From: CAWUEZ02 sp963921355
Lineage (GTDB): Bacteria > Pseudomonadota > Alphaproteobacteria > Thalassobaculales > Thalassobaculaceae
Direction of reading: 5' to 3'
Assembly: GCA_963921355.3 (NCBI GenBank)
Contig: OZ001190.1
Coordinates: 806,001-870,000 of the forward strand
DNA length: 64,000 nt
Both the position numbers and the translations under genes were made by a program. Numbering within the stretch: the first letter of the stretch is position 1; each line of letters opens with the position of its first letter. The notes beneath the pieces were generated by a model. That model was not told where the DNA came from and did no database searches. It was given only the letters and a program-made list of their open reading frames with translations. Of the stretch, positions 35,342-44,972 are shown piece after piece.

Positions 35342-36358
35342 ATGGCCGCACGACGCAGAGAGAAACAGAAGGGGGCGCCGAAACGCCGCAAAGGGCCGGC
35401 CGGGCGGTCGGGTGGTGAGCGCGCCGGTATCAACCTGACCTGGGACGGTGTGGAGACCCGGCAGTGGATGGACCTGCACGCCGCCGTCGATCGCGCGCCC
35501 CTTGAGCAGTCCTGGGCCTATGGCGATGCGGTGGCGGCCGGATCCAGCTACCGGCCGACCCGGGGCGTGTTCACCCGCGACGGCAAGCCGGTTGCCATCG
35601 CCCAGGCGTTGGAATGGTCGCTGGCCGGCGCGGCGCGGCTGGCGAAGATCGTGCGCGGCCCGGTTTTTCTGCGCGACCTCGATACCGATGAACGCGACGC
35701 GGTGTTTCACCTGCTGAAGGACCGCTGGCCGATGGCCAAGCTGAACTGGTTATTCTTCAGCCCGGAACTGCCCGACAGCGAGGCGGCGCGGGCGCGCATG
35801 CAGGCGCTCGGACTTAAGCGGACGGTCACCGGCTATTCCACCGCCTGGCTCGACCTGACGGTGCGGTCCGAGGCGCTACGCAAAGGCCTGCACCAGAAAT
35901 GGCGCAACCAGCTGGTGCGCGCTGAGGCGGAGAAGCTGCGGATCCGCGACGCCCATGAAGGGCCGGCCCTGCAATGGCTGCTGGAACGCCATGACGGGCA
36001 CCGCCGGCGCCGGCGCCTGCGCGCGCCGACCGGCGCGTTCACGGCCGCGCTCGCGATCTGCTCGCCGCGGCCGCGCGACGTGTTGCTGCTCCAGGCCGAA
36101 CGCGGATGGGACCCGCTGGCAGGCGTCCTGTTCCTGCGCCACGGCTTCTCCGCGACCTATCAGATCGCCTGGACAAGTCCCGAGGGTCGCGCGGCCAACG
36201 CCCACAACCTGCTGGTCTGGGAAGGGATCAAGCGCCTGTCGGCCGACGGGGTCCGCACCCTCGACATCGGCGGCATCGATGCGGCGATGCCCGGGGTGAC
36301 GCGCTTCAAGCTCGGCACCGGGGCCGAACCGGTGACCCTGGTCGGCACCTGGATGTGA
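35342..36358 (+). CDS. FemAB/BioF2-like GNAT-fold acyltransferase
   Basis: 338 residues. After a very basic N-terminal tail (ARRREKQKGAPKRRKGPAGR) come tandem GNAT-like halves: LEQSWAYGDAVAAGSSYRPTRGVF at the start of the first, and PLAGVLFLRHGFSATYQIAWTSPEGR, AHNLLVWEGIKRLSADGVRTLDIGG in the second. The last block is typical of FemAB-like proteins, which transfer amino acids or acyl groups to lipid-linked or peptidoglycan acceptors. The basic tail may bind RNA, DNA or phospholipid. Substrate unknown. Confidence 0.78.
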   Translation: MAARRREKQKGAPKRRKGPAGRSGGERAGINLTWDGVETRQWMDLHAAVDRAPLEQSWAYGDAVAAGSSYRPTRGVFTRDGKPVAIAQALEWSLAGAARLAKIVRGPVFLRDLDTDERDAVFHLLKDRWPMAKLNWLFFSPELPDSEAARARMQALGLKRTVTGYSTAWLDLTVRSEALRKGLHQKWRNQLVRAEAEKLRIRDAHEGPALQWLLERHDGHRRRRRLRAPTGAFTAALAICSPRPRDVLLLQAERGWDPLAGVLFLRHGFSATYQIAWTSPEGRAANAHNLLVWEGIKRLSADGVRTLDIGGIDAAMPGVTRFKLGTGAEPVTLVGTWM

Positions 36359-36375
36359 CGGTGTAAATCGCCGCT

Positions 36376-37152
36376 TCAGGCCCTGTAGGCCGGCTCCTCG
36401 CGGTCGAGGATCCGCCGCAGGGCGGTGAAATGGCGGTCGGCAACGGCGGGCCGTTCGGTCTCCATCTGGCCCTTCACCCGGGCCCGCACGTTGTCGCCGA
36501 TCTTGCGCAGCTTGCCGCCGGTGGACTTGGCGTGAACCTGGAACATGGCCGCGCGCTCCAGGTAGTAGAGATCGTTGAAGGCGTCGGCGACGCTCGGTCC
36601 GGTCACCATGACACCGTGGGACGCCAGCATCAGGATCGGCTTGCCGTCCATCTGCACCGCCATCCGGTCGCCCTCTTCGTTGGCGAGCGCCAGTCCCTCG
36701 TAGTCGTCGTCATAGGCGATGCGGTCGTCGAACATCAGGGCGTTCTGCTCGACCATCTCTAGCCGCCCGCCCTCGATCAGCGTGAGCGCGGTGCCGTAGG
36801 GCTGGTGGGTGTGCAGCACCACCGCCGCGTCCGGGTGGTTGATGTGGATGCGCGAGTGGATGCAGAACGCCGTGGTCTCGACGGTCTCGGTCCCTTCCAG
36901 CACGGTGCCGTCGACGTCGCACAGCACCAGCGACGAGGCGGTGATCTCCGACCAGTGCCAGCCGAACGGGTTGATCAGGAACTTGTCGCCCTTGATCGAG
37001 CCGTCGGGCTCCGGCACGGCAGCCGAGAAGTGGTTGTCGACGCCCTCGTTCAGCCCCATCCGCGCGGCCCAGCGCAGCGCGCAGGCGAGGTCGACCCGCA
37101 GGGTCTGAACGATGTCGCCCTGCACCGGGTCGGAAGTTGCCATCTGGTTCAT
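36376..37152 (-). CDS. Class II aldolase/adducin family protein
   Basis: 258 residues. Zinc-ligand pair HTHQPYGTAL and the third His in LASHGVMVTGPSV, with GLNEGVDNHFSAAVPEPDG at the start, match the class II aldolase/adducin fold used by fuculose- and ribulose-phosphate aldolases and decarboxylases. It starts 10 bp after the phytanoyl-CoA-type dioxygenase stop, so the two form an operon. No sugar kinase is nearby, so the substrate stays open. Confidence 0.88.
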   Translation of the reverse strand: MNQMATSDPVQGDIVQTLRVDLACALRWAARMGLNEGVDNHFSAAVPEPDGSIKGDKFLINPFGWHWSEITASSLVLCDVDGTVLEGTETVETTAFCIHSRIHINHPDAAVVLHTHQPYGTALTLIEGGRLEMVEQNALMFDDRIAYDDDYEGLALANEEGDRMAVQMDGKPILMLASHGVMVTGPSVADAFNDLYYLERAAMFQVHAKSTGGKLRKIGDNVRARVKGQMETERPAVADRHFTALRRILDREEPAYRA

Positions 37153-37162
37153 GTCTCGATCC

Positions 37163-37999
37163 TTAATGTCCGATCGTGAAATCGTTCTGGCCGCACACGT
37201 CGCGGCCGCGCATCAGCCACAGCGCCCGCCCGGCGAAATCGACCGGGGAGCCGCGCGCCTGCAACGCGCGGCCGAGATCGCGGTCGAAATGCGACGTGGT
37301 GGGCATGTAGCGGCAGACATAGCCGGCCCGCCGGCGGGTCGAGCGGTTCGGCTCCGATCCGTGGATCAGGTAAACGTCATGCAGGGAGATCTGCCCGGCC
37401 TCGAGCACGATGTCGACGGCCTCGGCCTCGTCGTATTCGTGGGCGTCGAGCTCCTGGTTCAGGGCCAGATCGTCGCCGTCATTGCGCGAGTGGTCGCGCA
37501 ACCGCTGCTGTTTGTGGGAGCCGGGAATCACCCGCAGGCAGCCGTTCTCCGGCGTTGCGTCGTCCAGCGCGATCCAGGCGGAACAGGTGGCCAGCGGCCG
37601 GATCGGCCAGTACTCGCCGTCCTGGTGCCACGGGACCCGCTTGCCGGTACCGGCCGGCTTGCCGAAGACGGTGGTGCCCCACAACAGGAAATCCGGCCCG
37701 ATCAGCTGGCCGACCATGTCGAGCACCTCCGGGATCCGGGCGAAGTCCAGCCAGGCCCCCGATCCTTGCAGGCCCTGGGTGCCGCCGGCCGGAATGTGCG
37801 GGCAGAACATGCTGTCGCGGCTGACATCCGCATTGGCCGCCATCAGGACCTCGAGGGCCTCGCGCATCTCGGTCAATAGACCTTCCGGTAGCCGCCATTG
37901 CGGAATCACGTAGCCGCGGTCGTGGTATTGAGCGATCTCGGCGTCGCTCAATCGCGGTTTCGGCACGGTCTGGGCGGCCAGGGCTGTCTGGGCGGTCAC
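37163..37999 (-). CDS. Phytanoyl-CoA dioxygenase (PhyH) family protein
   Basis: 278 residues. Fe(II) ligands: His125 and Asp127 in VPWHQDGEYWPI and His213 in DVYLIHGSEPNRS, with a 2-oxoglutarate-binding Arg in the following STRRRAG. 2-oxoglutarate-dependent hydroxylase; bacterial members act on many small molecules, including phosphonates and ectoine. Start is GTG 37999, with GAGGAG eight bases upstream; an ORF extension to 38041 is not needed. Cotranscribed with the class II aldolase. Confidence 0.88.
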   Translation of the reverse strand: MTAQTALAAQTVPKPRLSDAEIAQYHDRGYVIPQWRLPEGLLTEMREALEVLMAANADVSRDSMFCPHIPAGGTQGLQGSGAWLDFARIPEVLDMVGQLIGPDFLLWGTTVFGKPAGTGKRVPWHQDGEYWPIRPLATCSAWIALDDATPENGCLRVIPGSHKQQRLRDHSRNDGDDLALNQELDAHEYDEAEAVDIVLEAGQISLHDVYLIHGSEPNRSTRRRAGYVCRYMPTTSHFDRDLGRALQARGSPVDFAGRALWLMRGRDVCGQNDFTIGH

Positions 38000-38142
38000 G
38001 GCGGTTCTCCTCGCGGACGAACGTCCTATTTCCCTTCGCATCGTAGGACTGTCATGGCCGTTGGTGAAGACATCCGCGCCATCGGGCCTGCGACCGCACT
38101 ACCCCTACCCATATCGTGTGAATTCGGGCATAACCCCGCGCC

Positions 38143-39945
<1,803 letters not shown>

Positions 39946-39948
39946 GCG

Positions 39949-40236
39949 GCCCTTCGACACGCCCCCGGATCGCGTCCGGGGGCTGCTCAGGGCGAGGCCA
40001 AACAAACCGACCTCGTCCTGAGCAGCCCCGGCCTTGCGCCGGGGTGTGTCGAAGGGCGCCCTTGATAGTTGCATGGCGGGGTCCCGGTCTCGACCTGTCG
40101 GTCGAACCGGGATGACGGGGTTTGGTGTCGTCATCCCGGGTTGGCCGCAGGCCAAGCCCGGGACCTCGAAGGGCGCCCTTCACCTAGCTCCACACCCTCG
40201 TCATCCCGGCGGAGTGTAGCGACGGCCGGGACCTCG
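39949..40236. repeat. Composite repeat region: family C inverted repeat plus family A copies
   Basis: The 305-bp gap between lepA and the MepA-like gene is packed with repeats. Family C: arms GCCCTTCGACAC at 39949 and GTGTCGAAGGGC ending 40057, with inner GCTGCTCAGG...CCTGAGCAGC pairing and CGGGGGC-type stems. Family A: a full copy at 40080-40167 and a right-arm-only copy at 40199-40236. A small palindrome GAAGGGCGCCCTT recurs at the junctions (about 40051, 40168 and, partial, 40237), as if it marks element boundaries. Transcription from both sides converges here. Confidence 0.85.
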
Positions 40237-40250
40237 AAGGGCGCTACAGG

Positions 40251-41000
40251 TCACTGCTGAATGTGGATGTGGTCGTCGTGCCGGGCGGCATTGCAGCCTT
40301 GAAACCGCACTTTCGGGTCCGAGACGCCCAGCTGGTCCCGAAGATGGGGTTCCAGGAAGATCTTCCCGACCCGAGGGTCTCCAGCCAGCCAGTTGAGCGC
40401 GAACCGCATCCGCTGGGGCTCGACGCCATAGTCCGGCCAGAGCGGTTGCAGGAACTCCAAGTCCCACCGAAAGGTAGGCCACACCTGCGGGCATGCGCTC
40501 GGTCCCTGCTCGAACGCGAAGTATCCGATCGGGGAGCGGGTGGCTCCCGGCAGATACCCGATCTCGTTCTGGTAAAAGAAGGCGAGGTCGGCTTTCTCCC
40601 CGTCGTCATGCGACCGGTGCGGGAGCAGCCGAAAGCCGTCGAGGAACGGGAAATTCGCGTCCAGAACCAGTGTCCTGGTCCCTGGAAACCGGTCATCCAT
40701 GGCTGTACCGAGGTCTTCCAGCGTCTGTTTGAGTTCAGGCGACGCATAGTGACGGTTCAGGCCGCAGTAGAGCCAGGACTGCATCACCGTCGGACCAGCG
40801 CTCGCGCACGGCATCGGAACACGACCTGCCATCGGTGCTGTCAAGGTCGCGCCAAGCCAAAGCACCGCATAGGCGGCTACGAAGGTCAGCAGCTTCCTGC
40901 TAGTCAGCAGGGCGATCGCCCATGCGATGCCGCCCAACTGGGTCACAACGGTCAGTGCAGCAATCAGGGATCCGTGGAGAGCCACCCTGACGAACAGCAT
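40251..41000 (-). CDS. MepA-like penicillin-insensitive murein endopeptidase
   Basis: 249 residues. Two N-terminal membrane helices (residues about 8-31 and 37-54), then a LAS-type metallopeptidase domain: HxxxxxxD in RSHDDGEKADLAFFY (His131, Asp138) and the C-terminal HDDHIHIQQ (His244, His246) zinc ligands. This arrangement matches MepA/VanY-like enzymes cutting peptidoglycan cross-links on the outside of the membrane. It differs from E. coli MepA in having membrane anchors instead of a cleaved signal. ATG 41000 has AGGAG five bases upstream. Confidence 0.78.
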   Translation of the reverse strand: MLFVRVALHGSLIAALTVVTQLGGIAWAIALLTSRKLLTFVAAYAVLWLGATLTAPMAGRVPMPCASAGPTVMQSWLYCGLNRHYASPELKQTLEDLGTAMDDRFPGTRTLVLDANFPFLDGFRLLPHRSHDDGEKADLAFFYQNEIGYLPGATRSPIGYFAFEQGPSACPQVWPTFRWDLEFLQPLWPDYGVEPQRMRFALNWLAGDPRVGKIFLEPHLRDQLGVSDPKVRFQGCNAARHDDHIHIQQ

Positions 41001-41039
41001 CTCTTCTCCTGCTCTGCTCAAGAGGTAGCGGTCTGAGCC

Positions 41040-41960
41040 CTACTCCCTGCCGATCTCGGCCAGGTCGAACGGGGTGGTCTGGTAAAGCTGGTTGATCCAG
41101 TTGCCGAACAGCAGGTGGGCCTGGCTGCGCCACCGGTTCTGGGGTTCGCGGTCCGGGTTGTCGCCGGGGAAGTAGTTGCGCGGGATCGCGATCGGGGTCT
41201 GGGCAGCCACGTCGCGATGGTACTCATCGCCGAGCGACTGCGAGTCGTATTCGATGTGGTTGAACATGTGCAGCGAGCGGTGCGCCGGGTCGTCGACCAG
41301 GCAGAGGCCCGCCTCGTCCGACTCCATCAGCACCGTGAGGCCCTCGTCGGCCGGCAGGTCCTCGCGCCGCACTTCCGTCCAGCGCGAGACGGGAATCGAG
41401 AAATCGTCCGAGAAGCCCCGCAGGTAGGGCGAGGCCGGCGCGAGGTTCCGGTGGCGGAACACCCCGAACGCCTTGGCGTCGAGGGTGTGCTTGGGCACGC
41501 CGAGGAAATGGTGCAGGGCGGCCTGGGCGCCCCAGCAGATGTTGAAGCAGTGGTGGACGTTGGTCTGGGTCCAGTCGAAGATCCGGCGCAGCTCGTCCCA
41601 ATAGGTGACGTCCTCGAACTCCAGGGTCTCGATCGGCGCGCCGGTGACGATGAAGCCGTCGAAGCGCTCGTCCTGGACGTCTTCCCAGGTGCGGTAGAAC
41701 GAGATGATGTGATCGCTCGGCGTGTTGCGGGCGACGTGATGGGTGATCTTCACCAGGGTCAGCTCGACCTGCAGCGGCGTCGAGCCGAGCAGCCGCGCGA
41801 TCTGGGTCTCGGTGCGGATCTTGTTCGGCATCAGGTTGAGCAGGCCGATGCGCATCGGCCGGATGTCCTGGCGCACGGCATCGGCTTCGCGCATCACCAT
41901 CACGCCTTCCTGCTCGAGCGTGGCGCGGGCCGGTAGGTCGTCGGGGATCTTGATCGGCAT
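41040..41960 (-). CDS. metAA: MetA-type homoserine O-acyltransferase, probably acetyl-CoA-specific
   Basis: 306 residues. First committed step of methionine synthesis. Catalytic Cys142 (NICWGAQAALHHF), His235 and Glu237 (MFNHIEYDS) are all at the expected numbers. At position 111, within TGAPIETLEF, there is Glu; in the MetA family Glu111 gives acetyl-CoA specificity and Gly111 succinyl-CoA specificity (known from Bacillus cereus versus E. coli enzymes). So O-acetylhomoserine is the likely product despite the usual succinyltransferase label. It starts 34 bp after the aminotransferase gene, leaving no room for a SAM riboswitch leader. Confidence 0.93.
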   Translation of the reverse strand: MPIKIPDDLPARATLEQEGVMVMREADAVRQDIRPMRIGLLNLMPNKIRTETQIARLLGSTPLQVELTLVKITHHVARNTPSDHIISFYRTWEDVQDERFDGFIVTGAPIETLEFEDVTYWDELRRIFDWTQTNVHHCFNICWGAQAALHHFLGVPKHTLDAKAFGVFRHRNLAPASPYLRGFSDDFSIPVSRWTEVRREDLPADEGLTVLMESDEAGLCLVDDPAHRSLHMFNHIEYDSQSLGDEYHRDVAAQTPIAIPRNYFPGDNPDREPQNRWRSQAHLLFGNWINQLYQTTPFDLAEIGRE

Positions 41961-41994
41961 CGGGTCTCGTCGGTCCGTTTCCAGTCTTAACGCC

Positions 41995-43230
41995 TTAGGT
42001 CCGCTCGATATTGCCGCTGCGGACCGGTACGCCGAACTCCTGATGGCAGATCTCGGCGAGTTTGGCCACGCCCTCGCGTATCGTGTCGATCGCGGGATTG
42101 GCGAAACAGATCCGAATCCGCCGGCGGCCGGCCTCGGCGTCGGCCGACCATTCGGCCCCGGGGTTGATCGCAACGCCCTGGGCGGCGGCGGCCTGGGCGA
42201 GGCGGGTGGTGTCGACCTCGGCCGGCAGGGTGACCCATAGGAAGATCCCGCCGATCGGGCGCTCGAACTCGGCCGTGGTTCCGAATTCGGTCTCCAGCGC
42301 CTCGACCAGAGTATCGGCCTTGGCTTTGAGGGTCCGGTTCAACGTCGCCAGGTGAGCGTCGAAAAAGTCGGCGAACTCGGCCATCAGCATCTGTTCAACC
42401 GCACCGGTGCCGCCGTCGGTCTTGAGCGGCAGGATCCGGCTCAGCACCGGCCAGTCGGCGACGATGTAGCCGACCCTGAGCGCCGGGGCGATCGACTTCG
42501 AGAATGAGCCGCAGTAGATCACCCGCCCGTCGCTATCGAGGGCGCGGATCGCCGGTGGCCGGGCGTCGCCGGCATAGGCGCCGTCAAAGATCAGGTCGCA
42601 GTAGCAGTCGTCCTCGAAGATGGCGATGCCATGACGCGCCGCGATGTCCAGCATGGCCCGGCGCCGGTCCTCGGACATCACGGTGCCGGTCGGGTTCTGG
42701 ACGGTCGGGATCGTGTAGATGAACTTGACCCGTTTTCCCTCGGTCTTCAGCCGGTCGAGGGTTTCCGCCAGCGCGTCCATGCGCATGCCGTCGTCGTCGC
42801 CGGGGACGCCGACGTAGTCGACGCCGCGTTTGCGCAGCCGGCCCATCGCGCCGCCGTAGCAGGCTTCTTCGAGCACGACGGTGTCGCCTGGTTCCAGCAG
42901 GGCGTCGTAGACCAGGTCGAGCGCCTGCAACGACCCTGAGGTGACCAGGATCTCGTCCGGATCGGTCGGCATCTTCGCCCGGCGCCCCAGCATGGCGGCG
43001 ACCGCCTCGCGCAGCGGGCGGTAGCCGAGCGGCCCGCTCTCCAGACCATAGGTGGCGAGCGTCGCGCCCTCGCGCTTCAGGACCCGCTCGGCCGCCGCGC
43101 TCAGCAGGTCGGCGGGCACGCCGGCGCCGTCATTGTGACCGCCCACGAAGTTGTAGGCGGGAAAGCCGGACCAGCGTCCGGCCGCCGCCGGCAGTTTCGG
43201 GTTCAACAGCGGTGAGAAGTCGAAGGGCAT
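41995..43230 (-). CDS. PLP-dependent aminotransferase, class I (2-aminoadipate/valine-pyruvate type)
   Basis: 411 residues. GPLGYRPLREAVAAMLGRR, TSGSLQALDLVYDALLEPGD, QNPTGTVMSEDRRR, FEDDCYCDL and the PLP lysine in YCGSFSKSIAPALRVGY all fit fold-type I aminotransferases of the MocR/2-aminoadipate group without the DNA-binding domain. ATG 43230 follows GGAGGAA. It sits between an SDR gene and metA on the same strand, likely one operon; whether it takes part in methionine metabolism (for example transamination of ketomethylthiobutyrate) is unknown. Confidence 0.88.
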   Translation of the reverse strand: MPFDFSPLLNPKLPAAAGRWSGFPAYNFVGGHNDGAGVPADLLSAAAERVLKREGATLATYGLESGPLGYRPLREAVAAMLGRRAKMPTDPDEILVTSGSLQALDLVYDALLEPGDTVVLEEACYGGAMGRLRKRGVDYVGVPGDDDGMRMDALAETLDRLKTEGKRVKFIYTIPTVQNPTGTVMSEDRRRAMLDIAARHGIAIFEDDCYCDLIFDGAYAGDARPPAIRALDSDGRVIYCGSFSKSIAPALRVGYIVADWPVLSRILPLKTDGGTGAVEQMLMAEFADFFDAHLATLNRTLKAKADTLVEALETEFGTTAEFERPIGGIFLWVTLPAEVDTTRLAQAAAAQGVAINPGAEWSADAEAGRRRIRICFANPAIDTIREGVAKLAEICHQEFGVPVRSGNIERT

Positions 43231-43267
43231 GGTGGTTTCCTCCCGCGCCTGTGGTCGGCGTCTTGGA

Positions 43268-44056
43268 TTACTTGTTGCTGAAACTGCCGCCGCGCGAGCC
43301 GTGGCCGCCATCGATGGTCAGCACCGTGCCGCTGATATAGGACGCCCGGTCCGAAACCAGGAAGGCGACGGTATCGGCGACCTCGGGGACCGTGGCGGCG
43401 CGCTGCATCGGCATCCCGCCCATATAGCTCTGCCAGCCGTCTTCGGAGCCGGTATCCTGTTTGGCGCGGGTCTTCAGCAAGCCGATCAAACGTTCGGTCT
43501 GGACCGGGCCGGGGCTGACCGCGAAGACCCGGACCCCGTACTCCAGACTGACCCCGCCGATTGCCCGGGTGAAGGCATTGAGCCCGGCATTGCCGGTGGT
43601 ACCGGCGACGTAGTTGAAGTCCGGCTTGTCGGCGGCGAGCCCCGTGACGTTGCAGATCACCCCGTGGCCGCGTTCTCGCATCGCCGCGAAGAACCGTCGG
43701 GTCATGTTGATGTAGCCGAAGACCTTGAGCTCCCAGGCCTCCCGCCAGCGATCCTCGACCATGGCCTCAACGTCGCCGGCCGGGATGGCGCCGGCATTGT
43801 TGACCAGGATGTCCGGAATGCCGGCGTCGGCAAGCGCGTCGATCGCGCCGTCCTCGGTGATGTCGCAGGGGTGGATCGAGACCGGCACGCCATGGGCATC
43901 GCGTAGCGCGTCGGCCGCGCTCTCCAGCATTTCTGCAGATCGCGCCACCAGGCGCAGGGCGCAGCCTTCGGCGGCCAGGCTGTCGGCGACACCGCGCCCG
44001 ATGCCCTTTGACGCGCCGGTGATCAACGCGGTCTTGCCCGCCAGACCCAGATCCAT
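43268..44056 (-). CDS. SDR-family protein lacking the catalytic lysine
   Basis: 262 residues. Normal cofactor part: LITGASKGIGRGVADSLAAEG and NNAGAIPAGD. The active-site stretch reads ADKPDFNYVAGTTGNAGLNAF: Tyr149 is followed four residues later by Thr153 instead of Lys, so the YxxxK motif is incomplete. A subgroup of annotated short-chain dehydrogenases is known to me with FNYVAG-T-GNA in this place, so it is a family trait, not a random mutation. ATG 44056 follows GGAGG. First gene of a probable four-gene run down to 40251. Confidence 0.85.
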   Translation of the reverse strand: MDLGLAGKTALITGASKGIGRGVADSLAAEGCALRLVARSAEMLESAADALRDAHGVPVSIHPCDITEDGAIDALADAGIPDILVNNAGAIPAGDVEAMVEDRWREAWELKVFGYINMTRRFFAAMRERGHGVICNVTGLAADKPDFNYVAGTTGNAGLNAFTRAIGGVSLEYGVRVFAVSPGPVQTERLIGLLKTRAKQDTGSEDGWQSYMGGMPMQRAATVPEVADTVAFLVSDRASYISGTVLTIDGGHGSRGGSFSNK

Positions 44057-44171
44057 GTGTTCCTCCCCAATCCGGTATTCTTTGTCGCGAACATGGCAAA
44101 TCGCGGCGCCAACGATAAGCGCCGAAACGCGAAGGCAAAAGTACCTGCTGAGCCTCGCTATTTCACCCTTC

Positions 44172-44282
44172 ACTCCCCGGGCCTGACCCGGGGCCTAGAC
44201 CGGCGGCATGTTGGAGCGCTTGGGGGTTCTTGTGGCCGCTCCAACACGCTGAACTCTAGGCCCCGGGTCAAGCCCGGGGAGT
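44172..44282. repeat. Long inverted repeat, family B, copy 2
   Basis: 27-bp arms at 44172-44198 and 44256-44282 that are inverted copies with a single mismatch (left arm starts ACTCCCCGGGCCTGACC and ends CCTAG), plus an inner GTTGGAGCG/CGCTCCAAC pairing. Its arms match copy 1 at 32911-33020 apart from a few bases (CTCCCCGGnCCTGAyCCGGGG). It fills most of the gap between the TetR gene and the SDR gene, which are in the same direction, so it likely separates two transcription units. Confidence 0.9.
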
Positions 44283-44317
44283 ACATGGAGGGGGAGCAGT
44301 TGAGGGTCCGATTGAAT

Positions 44318-44962
44318 CTACCCGCCCGGCACCGCCCGTTCGGTCCAGTCGAAGAACTCGGTCAGTTCCTCGGGCCGGGGATCCTGGCCGGAGAAGCACT
44401 TGAGGTAGTGCCGGGCCAGGGCCTGGCGCTGGGGCAGGGATTCCCCGAGATCGAGGGCGTAGTAGCCGATCTGCATGAAATACAGCACGCGGGCCCGCAC
44501 GAAGGCCTCGGTCGGCTCGAAGCCGTGGCGTTCGAACAGGCCGGCTATGACCCGGACCCGTTCGTCGTCGGCGGCGTCCAGGATCTGGCGGACCCGGCTG
44601 GAGCGCCGCGCCCATTCGCGGATCGCGAAGTCCAGACGGGGGTCGAACAGGCGTTCGTCGACCCAGCACCGGAAGACGTGGATAATCCCTTCGGTGATGG
44701 TCTGCGACGGCAGGGCCGCCTGCTCGGCGATCGCCCGCGTGTTGGTCTGGCGCCAGTGGTCCAGCAGGGTGTCGAGCAGTTCCCGGCGGTCCTTGAAGTA
44801 CCAGTAGAAGCTGGAGCGCGAGACCTGCAGACGGGTCGCGAGGTTCAGAATCTTGACGCGGTCGACGCCGTCCTCGATCAGGGTGTCGAGGGCGGCCTGC
44901 AGCCACTCCTCGCGGGTGACCTTGGTGTGGGCGGGCGGCTCGCTGCGCGCGGCGTCGGTCAA
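44318..44962 (-). CDS. TetR-family transcriptional regulator
   Basis: 214 residues. HTH: REEWLQAALDTLIEDGVDRVKILNLATRLQVSRSSFYWYFKDRRELLD; then a helical ligand-binding domain (VFRCWVDERLFDPRLDFAIREW; LYFMQIGYYALDLGES). The start appears to be TTG 44962, 10 bp after the FAD-oxidoreductase stop, with GGGCGG upstream; the longer frame runs into that gene. It is the last gene of the demethylation-type operon and probably its regulator. Confidence 0.88.
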   Translation of the reverse strand: MTDAARSEPPAHTKVTREEWLQAALDTLIEDGVDRVKILNLATRLQVSRSSFYWYFKDRRELLDTLLDHWRQTNTRAIAEQAALPSQTITEGIIHVFRCWVDERLFDPRLDFAIREWARRSSRVRQILDAADDERVRVIAGLFERHGFEPTEAFVRARVLYFMQIGYYALDLGESLPQRQALARHYLKCFSGQDPRPEELTEFFDWTERAVPGG

Positions 44963-44972
44963 ACCGCCGCCC

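Noticed and set aside
41961..41994. SAM riboswitch upstream of the metA-type gene
   Set aside because: Only 34 bp separate it from the upstream aminotransferase gene, too short for a SAM-II or other aptamer.
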